Source: Labilithrix sp. (GTDB lineage: Bacteria > Myxococcota_A > Polyangia > Polyangiales > Polyangiaceae). From it: a stretch of DNA of 34,616 bases. The position numbers and the translations under genes were made by a program. The notes under the pieces were generated by a model that saw only the letters and a program-made list of their open reading frames with translations, did not search any database and was not told where the DNA came from. Numbering within the stretch: the first letter of the stretch is position 1; each line of letters opens with the position of its first letter. The stretch covers positions 1-34,616 of the forward strand of contig JAHBWA010000092.1 in the NCBI GenBank assembly GCA_019637195.1, given 5' to 3'. Shown here in pieces: positions 6,882 to 14,827 of this stretch.

Positions 6882-9806
6882 TCACTTCGGGCGCTGGCTC
6901 TCCTGGAACGTCACCTCGAGCTTCGTCTCCTTGCCATCGCGGACGACGATCGCAGGGACCGTCTCGCCCGGCTTGCTCGCGTTGAGGACGAACATCAGGT
7001 CCTCGACGCTCGCGATCTCGCTCTTCCCGAGGCGGACGAGGACGTCGCCCTTGCGCATCCCAGCTTTGTCGGCTGCGCCGCCAGGACGCACGCCGGAGAG
7101 GAGCACGCCCTTCTTGCCGGCGCCCGGACCGCCGTAGTCGGGGATGGTCCCGAGCGACGCGTTGAAGCTCCGCATGTCGCCGTGCGGCGCCGGCCCCTCG
7201 GCGTCGGCCTTGAAGGAGAGCGGCGCCTCACGCTGCGACGTCGCGAGCGCGACGTTCGCGCAGATCTTCCCGGTCTGCATCGCGCCCGCGGCGTTGACCT
7301 TGTCCGCCGTATCGGACGGCTTGTGGTAGTCCGTGTGCGTCCCCGTGAAGAAGTGGAGCACCGGGACGCCGGCCGAGAAGAAGTTGATCTGATCGCTCGG
7401 CCCGTAGCCGTCGCCGCTCGGCGCGCACGCGACGCGGCTCGCCTCGCACGCGGTCGCGATCATCTCCTTCCACTCCGTCGCCGTCTCGGCGCCGAGGACC
7501 TGGAGGCGGTTTTCGCGCATGCGCCCGACCATGTCCATGTTGAGCATCGCGTAGATGCCCGTGGCCTTGTCGGACGGCTTGGCGGCCTTCGCGTTCTTCG
7601 GCCTGGCGGCGTTCTCCGCCGCGATCCACCTCTGGACGAAGTGCGCCGAGCCGAGCACGCCCGACTCCTCGCCCGAGAACGCGACGAACACGACGTCGCG
7701 CCGGAGCTCGCTCTTCTTCGCCGCGAGCTCTCGCGCGACCTCGAGCAGCGTGGCCGCGCCCGACGCGTTGTCGTCCGCGCCGACGTGCGGCGCGTCGGCG
7801 TGCGGCGCCAGCGAGTGGCGACCGCCGCGCCCGAGGTGGTCGTAGTGCGCGCCGACCACGATCACACCGGGGAGCTTCTTCCCGTCCTTGGGCTCGGCGA
7901 CGAGCCGCCCGGCGACGTTGAACGCCTGCGAGCTCACCGGCGAGAGCGCGACGTCGATCTTCGCGCGCGTCGCCTGCTTCTTCTGGAGCCGCTCGACGAG
8001 CGGCTCGCCCGCGGCGCGCTTGAGCACGACCACGGGCAGCCCCGCGTCCGAGTAGCCCTCGGGCTGGAGCCCGGGGAGCTTCGCGTCCTCCGGCGCCTTC
8101 CAGTCGGCGGGGGCGTTTGCCGGCCGCGCGGGGACGTCGACCACGACGAGGCCCGCCGCGCCCTTCTCGCGCGCCCAGAACGCCTTCCTGCGGATGTCGC
8201 CGAAGCGCCGCTGCGCGTCGGGGGTGGCGAACTTGCCGTCGCTCGGCACGAAGCGGCGCACGACGACGACCTTCTTCTTCACGTCGAGCTTGGCGTAGTC
8301 GTCGCGCCCGAGGTCCTTCGCGACGATGCCGTAGTCGGCGAAGACGAGGTCGCCGCTCACGCTCGCCTTCTGCGGCGAGTACCCGAGGACGGCGAAGTCG
8401 CCCTTCGGGACGGGCTTGCCGCCGATCTCGAGCGCGGTCGCGTCGTCCTGCTTCAGGTTCGTGACCACGGCGAACGGCTGGCGGAAGGCGGCGTCGTCGC
8501 CGGCGGGCTGGAGCCCGAGCGCCTTCATCCGATCCTCGATGTACTTGCCGGACGCCTCGAGGCCGGGGAGCCCGACGCCGCGGCCCTCCCGCGCGGGATC
8601 CGCGAGCCACACGACGTCCTTCTTGATGCGGTCCGCGCCCGTCTCGACGATCTTCGGCGCGCCGACGTCCTCGATCCACTTCGCGAGGAAGACGTTGGTG
8701 TCGTGCTTGCCCGGCGCGGTCGCGCGGTTCGACGCGAAGGCGAGGAGGCTCCCGTCGGGCGAGAACATCGGGAAGCCGTCGAACCCGCCCGCGTACGTGA
8801 TCCGCTCGAGCGCGGAGCCGTCGACGTTCACGGCCCAGATGTCGAACTCGCGGCCCTTCGGATCGCCGTGGTTGGTCGAGAAGAGGAGGCGCTTCTGCGA
8901 CGGGTGCCAATACGGCGCGAACGACGCGGCGTCGAGGTACGTGACCTGCTGGGCGTCGCTGCCGTCGGCGTTCGCGACGTAGAGCTCGAGCTTCGACGGG
9001 CGGACGAGCGGCGGGCTCTGCCCGAGGAGGCGCTTGAAGTCGTCGAGCTCCTTGCCCGGCTTGGGCCGCGACGCGCGCCAGACGATCTTCGAGCAGTCGG
9101 CGTTGAAGAACGCGCCGCCGTCGTAGCCCGGCGTGTTGGTCAGGCGCTTGACGTTCTTGCCGTCGGCGTCCATCCGGTAAAGCTCGATGTCGCCGTCGCG
9201 GAGGCTGGTAAAGACGATCGACCCGTCCTTCGCGCAGACCGTCGCCTCGGCGTCGTAGCCCTTCGTGTCGGTGAGGCGGACGACGTTGCCGCCGTCGGCG
9301 TCGGCCTTGAAGATGTCGTACGACTCGTAGAGGGGCCAGACGTAGCCCTGGCTGTGATCGGGCTTCGGCGGGCAGGCGTCTCCGCCGAGGTGCGTCGACG
9401 CGTAGATCACCTGCCGATCGCCCGGCATGAAGTACGAGCACGTGGTCGCGCCCTTGCCGCTCGACACGGGGAGGACCGGCGGCAACGTCTCGCGCGATCC
9501 AGGCGGCACCGCGAGCACGCTCGAGAGCGGCATCCGGTAGATGCGGTCGCAGTCCGCGTCGCCGGTGCGCGCCTGGAGGACGAGCTCGCGCCCGCCGAAC
9601 GCCCAGTAGGCCTCCGCGTTCTCGCCGGCGAGGGTGAGCTGTTTCACGTCGCCGAGGTGTGTCTCCTCGGCGATCGCCTTGGTCGCCGGCAGCGGCGCAC
9701 CCGGCGCGGGCGTGGGCGTCTTCGGCGTCGGAGGTTCGCTCCCGCACGCAGCGACGAGGACAGCCAGGAGACCGGAGGATCCGAGGACGAGGGATGCGCG
9801 CTTCAT
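6882..9806 (-). CDS. Lipoprotein with TolB-like beta-propeller, M28 zinc aminopeptidase and PDZ domains
   Basis: The frame is open to 9923, but ATG 9806 gives a proper lipoprotein signal (LLAVLVAAC, Cys21) and a 974-aa product. Residues about 60-370 hold PD40/TolB-type propeller blades (repeats such as DGSIVFTSLRDGDIELYRMD and SPDGSLLAFASNR). Residues about 420-620 include a PA-like insertion, and the M28 catalytic core follows with all five zinc-site residues visible: His654 (GAHYDH), Asp678 (GADDN), Glu713 with the catalytic Glu just before (GEES), Asp758 (NMDMVGR) and His828 (DYHKPSD). Residues about 870-960 form a PDZ domain (GGAADKAGMRKGDVLVRLG). It would degrade peptides in the periplasm or at the surface. 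A TAGAGT hexamer 11 nt upstream is the likely -10. Confidence 0.9.
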   Translation of the reverse strand: MKRASLVLGSSGLLAVLVAACGSEPPTPKTPTPAPGAPLPATKAIAEETHLGDVKQLTLAGENAEAYWAFGGRELVLQARTGDADCDRIYRMPLSSVLAVPPGSRETLPPVLPVSSGKGATTCSYFMPGDRQVIYASTHLGGDACPPKPDHSQGYVWPLYESYDIFKADADGGNVVRLTDTKGYDAEATVCAKDGSIVFTSLRDGDIELYRMDADGKNVKRLTNTPGYDGGAFFNADCSKIVWRASRPKPGKELDDFKRLLGQSPPLVRPSKLELYVANADGSDAQQVTYLDAASFAPYWHPSQKRLLFSTNHGDPKGREFDIWAVNVDGSALERITYAGGFDGFPMFSPDGSLLAFASNRATAPGKHDTNVFLAKWIEDVGAPKIVETGADRIKKDVVWLADPAREGRGVGLPGLEASGKYIEDRMKALGLQPAGDDAAFRQPFAVVTNLKQDDATALEIGGKPVPKGDFAVLGYSPQKASVSGDLVFADYGIVAKDLGRDDYAKLDVKKKVVVVRRFVPSDGKFATPDAQRRFGDIRRKAFWAREKGAAGLVVVDVPARPANAPADWKAPEDAKLPGLQPEGYSDAGLPVVVLKRAAGEPLVERLQKKQATRAKIDVALSPVSSQAFNVAGRLVAEPKDGKKLPGVIVVGAHYDHLGRGGRHSLAPHADAPHVGADDNASGAATLLEVARELAAKKSELRRDVVFVAFSGEESGVLGSAHFVQRWIAAENAARPKNAKAAKPSDKATGIYAMLNMDMVGRMRENRLQVLGAETATEWKEMIATACEASRVACAPSGDGYGPSDQINFFSAGVPVLHFFTGTHTDYHKPSDTADKVNAAGAMQTGKICANVALATSQREAPLSFKADAEGPAPHGDMRSFNASLGTIPDYGGPGAGKKGVLLSGVRPGGAADKAGMRKGDVLVRLGKSEIASVEDLMFVLNASKPGETVPAIVVRDGKETKLEVTFQESQRPK

Positions 9807-9817
9807 CGGCGCCCCGA

Positions 9818-9823
9818 ACTCTA
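9818..9823 (-). promoter_or_regulatory. -10-like TAGAGT upstream of the M28 peptidase gene
   Basis: TAGAGT ends 11 nt before ATG 9806 on the minus strand. The 201-bp divergent region to 10007 also contains an AT-richer patch near 9930-9955 but no clear operator. Confidence 0.35.
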
Positions 9824-10007
9824 GATCAACCCTGACCGTCGAAGGACGACCGATCGCTCCGGTGACCATGGTGCATCGAGCGCGACGGGGTGGGTACTTC
9901 ACAGCCCTGTCGGGATGGATCACCCATCATTTCATCGCCAAAACACGTAAACTCGGAGGGAGAAGGCCGGCACCCACATCGGCACACCCGTTGCTTGAGC
10001 TATCCCC

Positions 10008-10769
10008 ATGCTCTCCGGTCGCCTGCTCGCCGCCCTGGTGTTCCTCGCCCCCATCGGCCTCGTGGCCTGCGCGTCGGACCAGGACGGCGACGGCGAAGAC
10101 GTCGCCGCCTCGTCGGACGCGATCAGCGGCGCCGTCGCGGTGGGGGCCGAGCTCGTGACGACCTCGCGCGTGAACCTCCGTGAAGGCCCGTCGACGAGCG
10201 ACGACGTCATCCTCACGCTGCCGAACGGCGCCCGGGTCACCGCGGTCGCCGCCACCCCGACCGACGGCTTTTACCAGGTCTCGTACAACGGCGAGGTCGG
10301 CTGGGCGTTCGGCGCGCACCTGCGAGCGTCGGGCGCCGGCGCGGGCGACGCCGACGACGCCGACGACACGGCGCCGGCCACGAGCGGCCCGTTCAACGGC
10401 CGCCGGTTCTCCAACGTGACGATGCTCTGGCAGGGCAACTGGAGCTACCTCGTGCGCTGCGATTCGTACTCGCGCGCGAAGGGCCGCGTCGTCTTCTTCT
10501 GCGACGATACGCCTTCGCGCTCGTTCGTCGACGACGGCGCCTGGATCGCCGTCCCCCGCGCCAACTTCTCGCGCAGCATGTGCGGCGACAGCGCGCGCGT
10601 CTGCAAGGGGGACAAGTGCATCGTCGCCCGGATCGTCGAGAAGTCCGTGACCGCCGGCCGCTGGGAGGGCAGCACGGCGGTGCTGAAGACCCTCGGCGCC
10701 GACACCGGCTTCACCAGCTGCACGCGCAGCTTCGGCACCGCCACCGGCGTCACCGTCACGCTGCAGTAA
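10008..10769 (+). CDS. SH3b-domain lipoprotein with a possible double-psi beta-barrel C-terminus
   Basis: The 253-aa protein has a lipoprotein signal ending at Cys21 (LAPIGLVAC). Residues about 45-108 are a bacterial SH3 domain: TTSRVNLREGPSTSDDV, then a loop and GFYQVSYNGEVGWAFGAHL. An Asp/Ala-rich linker follows. The Cys-rich C-terminal half (about 128-253) has a pattern seen in double-psi barrel (RlpA/barwin/expansin-like) domains: IAVPRANFSRSMCG, KCIVARIVEKSV and GRWEGSTAVLKTLG; this second call is tentative. SH3b domains usually bind peptidoglycan, so a cell-wall role at self or prey envelopes is plausible. It is divergent from the M28 gene and convergent with the protease gene at 10850. 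Confidence 0.8.
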   Translation: MLSGRLLAALVFLAPIGLVACASDQDGDGEDVAASSDAISGAVAVGAELVTTSRVNLREGPSTSDDVILTLPNGARVTAVAATPTDGFYQVSYNGEVGWAFGAHLRASGAGAGDADDADDTAPATSGPFNGRRFSNVTMLWQGNWSYLVRCDSYSRAKGRVVFFCDDTPSRSFVDDGAWIAVPRANFSRSMCGDSARVCKGDKCIVARIVEKSVTAGRWEGSTAVLKTLGADTGFTSCTRSFGTATGVTVTLQ

Positions 10770-10794
10770 CCCGCGCTCCGACGCCCGCCCGGGC

Positions 10795-10847
10795 CGCCCG
10801 CGAACGGCACCGTGCTACGGTCCGGCGCGCCCGCGAACGGCACCGTG
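10795..10847. repeat. 20-bp direct repeat at a convergent gene junction
   Basis: CGCCCGCGAACGGCACCGTG occurs at 10795-10814 and 10828-10847, each followed by a CTACGG hexamer; the second CTACGG contains the stop codon of the minus-strand protease gene. The duplication therefore overlaps the 3' end of that gene. Confidence 0.85.
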
Positions 10848-10849
10848 AC

Positions 10850-12127
10850 CTACGGCTCGGCGGTCGGCCGCCAGCTCAGCGTCACCTCTTGCTTCGCGCC
10901 GTTGCACGACCGCACGACGATCTCGTATTTCGTTCCGCCCGCGAGCTCGAGCCTCGAGGCGTGCATCGCGAGCGGCTGGGGTGCCCCGTCGACGAGCACC
11001 AGCATCCGCGCGTCGCCGCGCGACGCGAGCGCGAGCGTCGTGTCGGCCGCCGGCGTGAGACGCACCGCGTGCTCCGCGTTCGCCGCGAGCTCGAAGGTCG
11101 TCGCGCCGGCGCGGAGATCGCCCCGGTCCGCCTGGACCGCGCGGGCGAACGCGCGGTCCGAGAACCGAGGCGTCGTGCAGAGCCCCCGCTCCTCCTCGCG
11201 AAGGCACATCGCCACGTTCGCCGTGCGTCCGACGCCCGACCCGAGCGCCCCGTCGTCCGCCCCGTCCGCTCCCGCCTCGCCGCGCGCTCCGTCTGCTCCC
11301 TCTGCTCCCGCCGCGCCGTCGGCCGGCGCTTGCTCGTCCGACGCGCTCGCCGCCTCGCGAGCCAGGCACTCCCCCGCTTCGCGAAAGAAGCCCGCCATCG
11401 TGTCGACGCGGACGTACCCCATGAGCGATCGATCGCGCGGGCGACAGCGCGTCAGCTCGGTGAAGCGCGAGAGGACCGCGGCGATCGTACCGTCCTCGGC
11501 GAGCAGCGGGCCGCCGCTGTCGCCGTAGCAGGTGCTCGATCGAGGGCGGAAGCGCACGAACAGCTCCGTCGCGTTGTGACCGACGATCACGCCCTCGGCC
11601 GCCCTCCGGTCGGTGCCGACGCCGTGCGCCTCGCCGGTGCCGTCGTCCCGCGCGACGTACGCCGTCGCTCCGTAGCCGATCGCGCGGACGCTGCCGCGCT
11701 CCGGCGATCGGCGGCCGATCGTCAGCGGAGCGATCTCGACGACGGGACGCTCGAGGCGGAGCAGCGCGACATCGAACCCCTGGAACGCGACGCCGCCGTT
11801 CTTGGGCGGCATCACGTAGCGAGGGTGGATCGCGCGGGCGGTCGCGCGCACGGTCGCCACGTCGCGGACCTCGCCCCAGCCGAACGCGAACGCCTGCTGC
11901 CTCTCGACACAGTGAGCCGCCGTGAGGACGAGGTCCGGCGCGACCAGCGACGCGCTGCACGAGACGACTCCGTCCCGGACGAGGTAGCCCGCGCCGGCGT
12001 CGTCCACCGCGCGACGCCCGCCGATCACCGCCTCATCGACGGACGCGACATCGATCTCGCTCGCGTCGTCGGCAGCACAGCCGGCAGCGACGACGAGCGC
12101 GCTCCACAACACGACCAGGCGAGCCAC
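10850..12127 (-). CDS. Trypsin-like (S1) serine protease lipoprotein with a short collagen-like linker
   Basis: Starting at GTG 12127 gives a 425-aa protein with a clean lipoprotein signal (LWSALVVAAGC, Cys17). The frame is open further upstream to 12298, but that part lacks signal character and runs into the neighbouring gene. The S1 domain (about 34-255) starts with IGGRRAV, so zymogen-type activation is possible, and has the full triad: His72 (LTAAHCV), Asp119 (GFDVALLRL) and Ser204 (CYGDSGGP). Residues about 271-292 are G-x-x triplets (GAAGAEGADGARGEAGADGA). The last 125 residues are beta-rich with three Cys and are reminiscent of pre-peptidase C-terminal-like domains (LTPAADTTLALAS...MLVLVDG). 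Likely exported and surface-associated. No convincing Shine-Dalgarno was seen, so the start is moderately certain. Confidence 0.87.
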   Translation of the reverse strand: MARLVVLWSALVVAAGCAADDASEIDVASVDEAVIGGRRAVDDAGAGYLVRDGVVSCSASLVAPDLVLTAAHCVERQQAFAFGWGEVRDVATVRATARAIHPRYVMPPKNGGVAFQGFDVALLRLERPVVEIAPLTIGRRSPERGSVRAIGYGATAYVARDDGTGEAHGVGTDRRAAEGVIVGHNATELFVRFRPRSSTCYGDSGGPLLAEDGTIAAVLSRFTELTRCRPRDRSLMGYVRVDTMAGFFREAGECLAREAASASDEQAPADGAAGAEGADGARGEAGADGADDGALGSGVGRTANVAMCLREEERGLCTTPRFSDRAFARAVQADRGDLRAGATTFELAANAEHAVRLTPAADTTLALASRGDARMLVLVDGAPQPLAMHASRLELAGGTKYEIVVRSCNGAKQEVTLSWRPTAEP

Positions 12128-12255
12128 GCGGTCGGCGTGTGCATCTCGGATGCCCGCGCGACGAACAGAGCCGCGCCCGAACGCAGCTACGCCGCCCGCG
12201 AGGTCGACCCGCGGACGGCGTAGAGGCTGGCGGAAGGCGGAGGCCCGCCCGCGTC

Positions 12256-13632
12256 TCAGCGGAGGTAGATCGAGCCGCCGCTCTTGGACGAGCCGCAAGC
12301 GCAGGCGCCGTAGTCGATCGAGTCGTCAGGCTGACCGCCGCCACACTTGGGGCCGACGCAGCCGTCGGGCTCGGGCGGGCAGACGTCCGGGTTGTCGTTC
12401 GGGCCCTGGCAAGCCTCGCTCTCGTCGCCGGGCGCGGTGCCCTGCGAGCCACCGGCGCCGCCGCCGGAGGGGCCGGTGCTCCCGTTGGTGTCGCCGTCAC
12501 CGCTGCTGCCGTCGTTGCCGCTGCTGCCGTCGCTGCCCGGCGCACCCGACGACCCGCCCGGCGTGCCGTCGCCGCCGGGGCCCGCGCTGCCCGGCGAGCC
12601 CGACGAGCCGTCGGCGCCCGGACCGGAGCTGCCGTTCGTGCCGCCGCTGCCGTCGCTGCCGTCGCCCGGCGCTCCCGAGGAGCCGCCCGACGCGCCGTCG
12701 CCGCCAGGGCCGCTCGAGGCGTTCGTGCCGCTCGAGCCGTCAGCGCCGCTCGAGCCGCCCGCGCCGCTGCAATCGCCGCTGCAGACGCCGTCATAGTTGC
12801 CGTCGCAGCTGCCGCCGATGTCGCCGCCGCCGGGCCCACCGCTCGCGGTCTCGTCGCTCGAGGTGCCGCTGCCGGCGTCCTCGCAGATCTCCTCCGACTT
12901 GTCGACCGCGGGGCCGGCGTACGTCCGCACGCCCATCGCTCCGCCCGCGCAGGCGATCTTGGGCGCGAGCCACTTCACGAGCCCGTCGACCCTGGCGACG
13001 TACAGCTTGCCGGTCGTCATGCCGCGACCCGAGACGACGCCGAGGATGCCGCGCGCGTCGTAGACCGCACCGCCGGTGTCGAGCGACTCGCCCGGCTGGC
13101 CGTCGGCGAGCCACGCGTTCGGCGAGCTCCGCATCCTCTCGAGCGTCATGTCGTGCTGCTGGAAGCCGCCGCTCGAGCCGCGCACGCGCGTCGCCTTCGT
13201 GCCGCTCGCCGATCGCTCGCCGACGAGCTTCGGGTACGCCGAGAGCTTGATGCTCTCGTCGAGGTGGATGACGCCGACGTCGCGACGGCGCGGGTGCGCC
13301 TTGTCGCTGTCGTAGGTCATCCAGTCGTAGGTCATGCCGCGCGAGCCGTTCACCTGCTGCTTGCCGTCGGCCGACGTGACCACCCAGCGGTGCTTGCCGG
13401 AGATCAGGTGGCCCGACGTGAGCACGAGGCGGGGCGCGATCATGACGCCGGAGCCCTCGCCGACGCGCGTGCCGTGCTCGTCGAACAGCGCGATCGACAC
13501 GCTGGCGGCGCTGACGGCCTGGGCCGTCGTCGGCTCCTTCGCGTCCGGCGAGCCGCCACACGCAGCGAGGGTGCCGAGAGAAGCAGCGAGGATGCTCGCG
13601 CAGACAGCTCCGAGAAGACGCATGCCGTTCAT
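12256..13632 (-). CDS. Trypsin-fold lipoprotein with Thr in place of the catalytic Ser and a long Gly/Ser-rich collagen-like region
   Basis: The 458-aa protein starts at ATG 13632, 8 nt after GGAGGT, and has a lipobox ending at Cys25 (LGTLAAC). The S1-type domain (about 40-225) keeps the His75 (VLTSGHLI) and Asp118 (RRRDVGVIHLD) positions, but the nucleophile motif GDSGGP reads SLDTGGAV with Thr186. The codon is ACC (13075-13077 on the plus strand as GGT). Residues about 286-400 are Gly-rich triplet-like repeats (GSSG, GPG, GDG, GAPG), followed by a Cys-rich tail (CPPEPDGCVGPKC). It may be a pseudoprotease that binds rather than cleaves, or a threonine-nucleophile variant; the sequence cannot decide. 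Anchored to a membrane and flanked by active-looking proteases. Confidence 0.85.
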   Translation of the reverse strand: MNGMRLLGAVCASILAASLGTLAACGGSPDAKEPTTAQAVSAASVSIALFDEHGTRVGEGSGVMIAPRLVLTSGHLISGKHRWVVTSADGKQQVNGSRGMTYDWMTYDSDKAHPRRRDVGVIHLDESIKLSAYPKLVGERSASGTKATRVRGSSGGFQQHDMTLERMRSSPNAWLADGQPGESLDTGGAVYDARGILGVVSGRGMTTGKLYVARVDGLVKWLAPKIACAGGAMGVRTYAGPAVDKSEEICEDAGSGTSSDETASGGPGGGDIGGSCDGNYDGVCSGDCSGAGGSSGADGSSGTNASSGPGGDGASGGSSGAPGDGSDGSGGTNGSSGPGADGSSGSPGSAGPGGDGTPGGSSGAPGSDGSSGNDGSSGDGDTNGSTGPSGGGAGGSQGTAPGDESEACQGPNDNPDVCPPEPDGCVGPKCGGGQPDDSIDYGACACGSSKSGGSIYLR

Positions 13633-13926
13633 CGTTCTGGACCTCCGGGTGCCTGGACCGTCCGCTCGCGACCGCCCTCATCGGCTCGAGCAGCTCTCGG
13701 TCAGGACGAGCTTCCGTACTGCACGGCGCCTGCCAGCGTCCGCGCGCGCGCGGCCCCACGAGAATGCTCGCGATCTCGCGAATGCCTACATTTCCCTCCT
13801 AGAGACTGCGAGACCTCAGGATGGATCGGCCGTTCCGCCCATGATCCCCTACCCCATCGATCTCACTGCGCTTTTTCGCCAGCTCCACGCCAAAATAACA
13901 GCGACAGCAAACGCGCCCAGCCGTCC
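13633..13926. other. 294-bp intergenic region with a Shine-Dalgarno-preceded start-stop codon pair
   Basis: No gene-sized frame with signal character is visible. On the minus strand AGGAGGG (13792-13798) is followed after 2 nt by ATG (13787-13789) directly followed by TAG (13784-13786), about 155 nt upstream of the S1-like gene. A tract at about 13866-13915 is notably AT-richer than its surroundings. The start-stop may be chance. Confidence 0.4.
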
Positions 13927-14622
13927 TCAGCTGTACCGAACCCACTCCGCTTTCTGGTCCTCGCCGACCCAGTCGAAGCGGATCTTCGAGTAGGGCCGGT
14001 GGTTCCGCTCGTCGCCGGAGATGGCCGTGATCTTCTGCCCGACGCGCCACTGCCCGTCGTTGCCCCGATGGTCGCTCCCGACCACGGTGACGAAGAAGAC
14101 GCGACCGACGAGGGGGCTCGTGATCCCGTAGCGCTGGAGGCGGGAGTGCAGAAGTCCGACGAAGCTCTTCGGCGACTCCTCGAGGAGCAGCTTGTTGGCC
14201 GCGACGCGCTGCGCCCCGCTCACCATCGTGTTGCTCTCGGCGCCCGGCGCGACGGCCCGCGCGCACCGGCACCCGGTGACGCTGATCAGCTTCGGCGAGA
14301 CCTTGAGCTTCCCGCCGAGCACGCCGCCCACCTCCCGCGCGTCCCAGCTGCCGAGCGTCCGCTGCTCCCAGTCACCGTGCCCGCGAAGGTACAGGCGCGA
14401 GTCGGTCGTGAGGTCACCAAGAGCCGCGGCGAGCTCGTCGCGCTTGTCTCGGCCGAGCCCGAACGGACGCGGGATGACGTACGGGACGGTGACGATCGGC
14501 ACGGTGTCCTTGCCCGTCTCCGACTCGATCAACGACTTGAGGTCGCTCGACCCCGCCGTGATGATGCCGTCGCCCTTGCCGTCGAGGAATTGAACGATGA
14601 GGTTCTTGTCGTAGTAGGTCAC
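13927..14622 (-). CDS. Small stand-alone cysteine peptidase resembling family C80 (MARTX CPD, clan CD)
   Basis: Starting at GTG 14622, with GGGAG (14629-14633) 6 nt upstream, the product has 231 aa and no signal peptide. The order of motifs matches C80 cysteine protease domains of RTX/MARTX toxins: an N-terminal strand YYDKNLIVQFLDG, a strand ending in Gly-His-Gly (RLYLRGHGD, His82), a helix after the His (GSWDAREVGGVLGG), and a strand ending in Gly-Cys (PKLISVTGCRCAR, Cys118; a second Cys at 120). The region after Cys (SFVGLLHSRLQRYG, then RVFFVTVVGSDHRG and a terminal KIRFDW) also follows that layout. His82/Cys118 would be the dyad. The toxin parts of MARTX are absent, so this is the peptidase domain alone. 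Family assignment rests on motif spacing from memory and needs a profile or structure comparison. Confidence 0.65.
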   Translation of the reverse strand: MTYYDKNLIVQFLDGKGDGIITAGSSDLKSLIESETGKDTVPIVTVPYVIPRPFGLGRDKRDELAAALGDLTTDSRLYLRGHGDWEQRTLGSWDAREVGGVLGGKLKVSPKLISVTGCRCARAVAPGAESNTMVSGAQRVAANKLLLEESPKSFVGLLHSRLQRYGITSPLVGRVFFVTVVGSDHRGNDGQWRVGQKITAISGDERNHRPYSKIRFDWVGEDQKAEWVRYS

Positions 14623-14628
14623 GCGCTG

Positions 14629-14637
14629 CTCCCTTCC
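14629..14637 (-). promoter_or_regulatory. Shine-Dalgarno (GGAAGGGAG) supporting the GTG start at 14622
   Basis: The purine run GGAAGGGAG ends 6 nt before GTG 14622. The frame is open upstream to 15003, overlapping the protease gene there, so this site decides the start. Confidence 0.65.
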
Positions 14638-14704
14638 TGCATCCCGCCCCGCGTGACGGAGAACGTACCATTCAGGCCGACGGCGGCGCGGTTCAGCTCC
14701 TCCC

Positions 14705-14794
14705 CGACGCGCCGCGACGCGTCGCGATCCGATCGGCGCCCCCCGACACGACGCGCCGCGCGATCCGATCGGCCCCCGCCCCCGACGCGCCGCG
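14705..14794. repeat. Interleaved short direct repeats between two protease genes
   Basis: CGACGCGCCGCG occurs at 14705-14716, 14749-14760 and 14783-14794; CGCGATCCGATCGGC occurs at 14723-14737 and 14759-14773. They fill most of the 205-bp gap between the C80-like gene and the upstream S1 gene. Confidence 0.8.
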
Positions 14795-14827
14795 GCGACG
14801 CCCGACGGGGCGCGTGCCTCCGAGGCG

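Noticed and set aside
6834..9824. Plus-strand open frame of 996 codons opposite the M28 peptidase
   Set aside because: The product is Arg/Ala/Val/Leu-rich without signal or domain; it mirrors codon bias of the real minus-strand gene.
12128..12298. Longer N-terminus for the S1 lipoprotein gene ending at 10850
   Set aside because: It would overlap the neighbouring gene and bury the lipoprotein signal 57 residues inside the chain.
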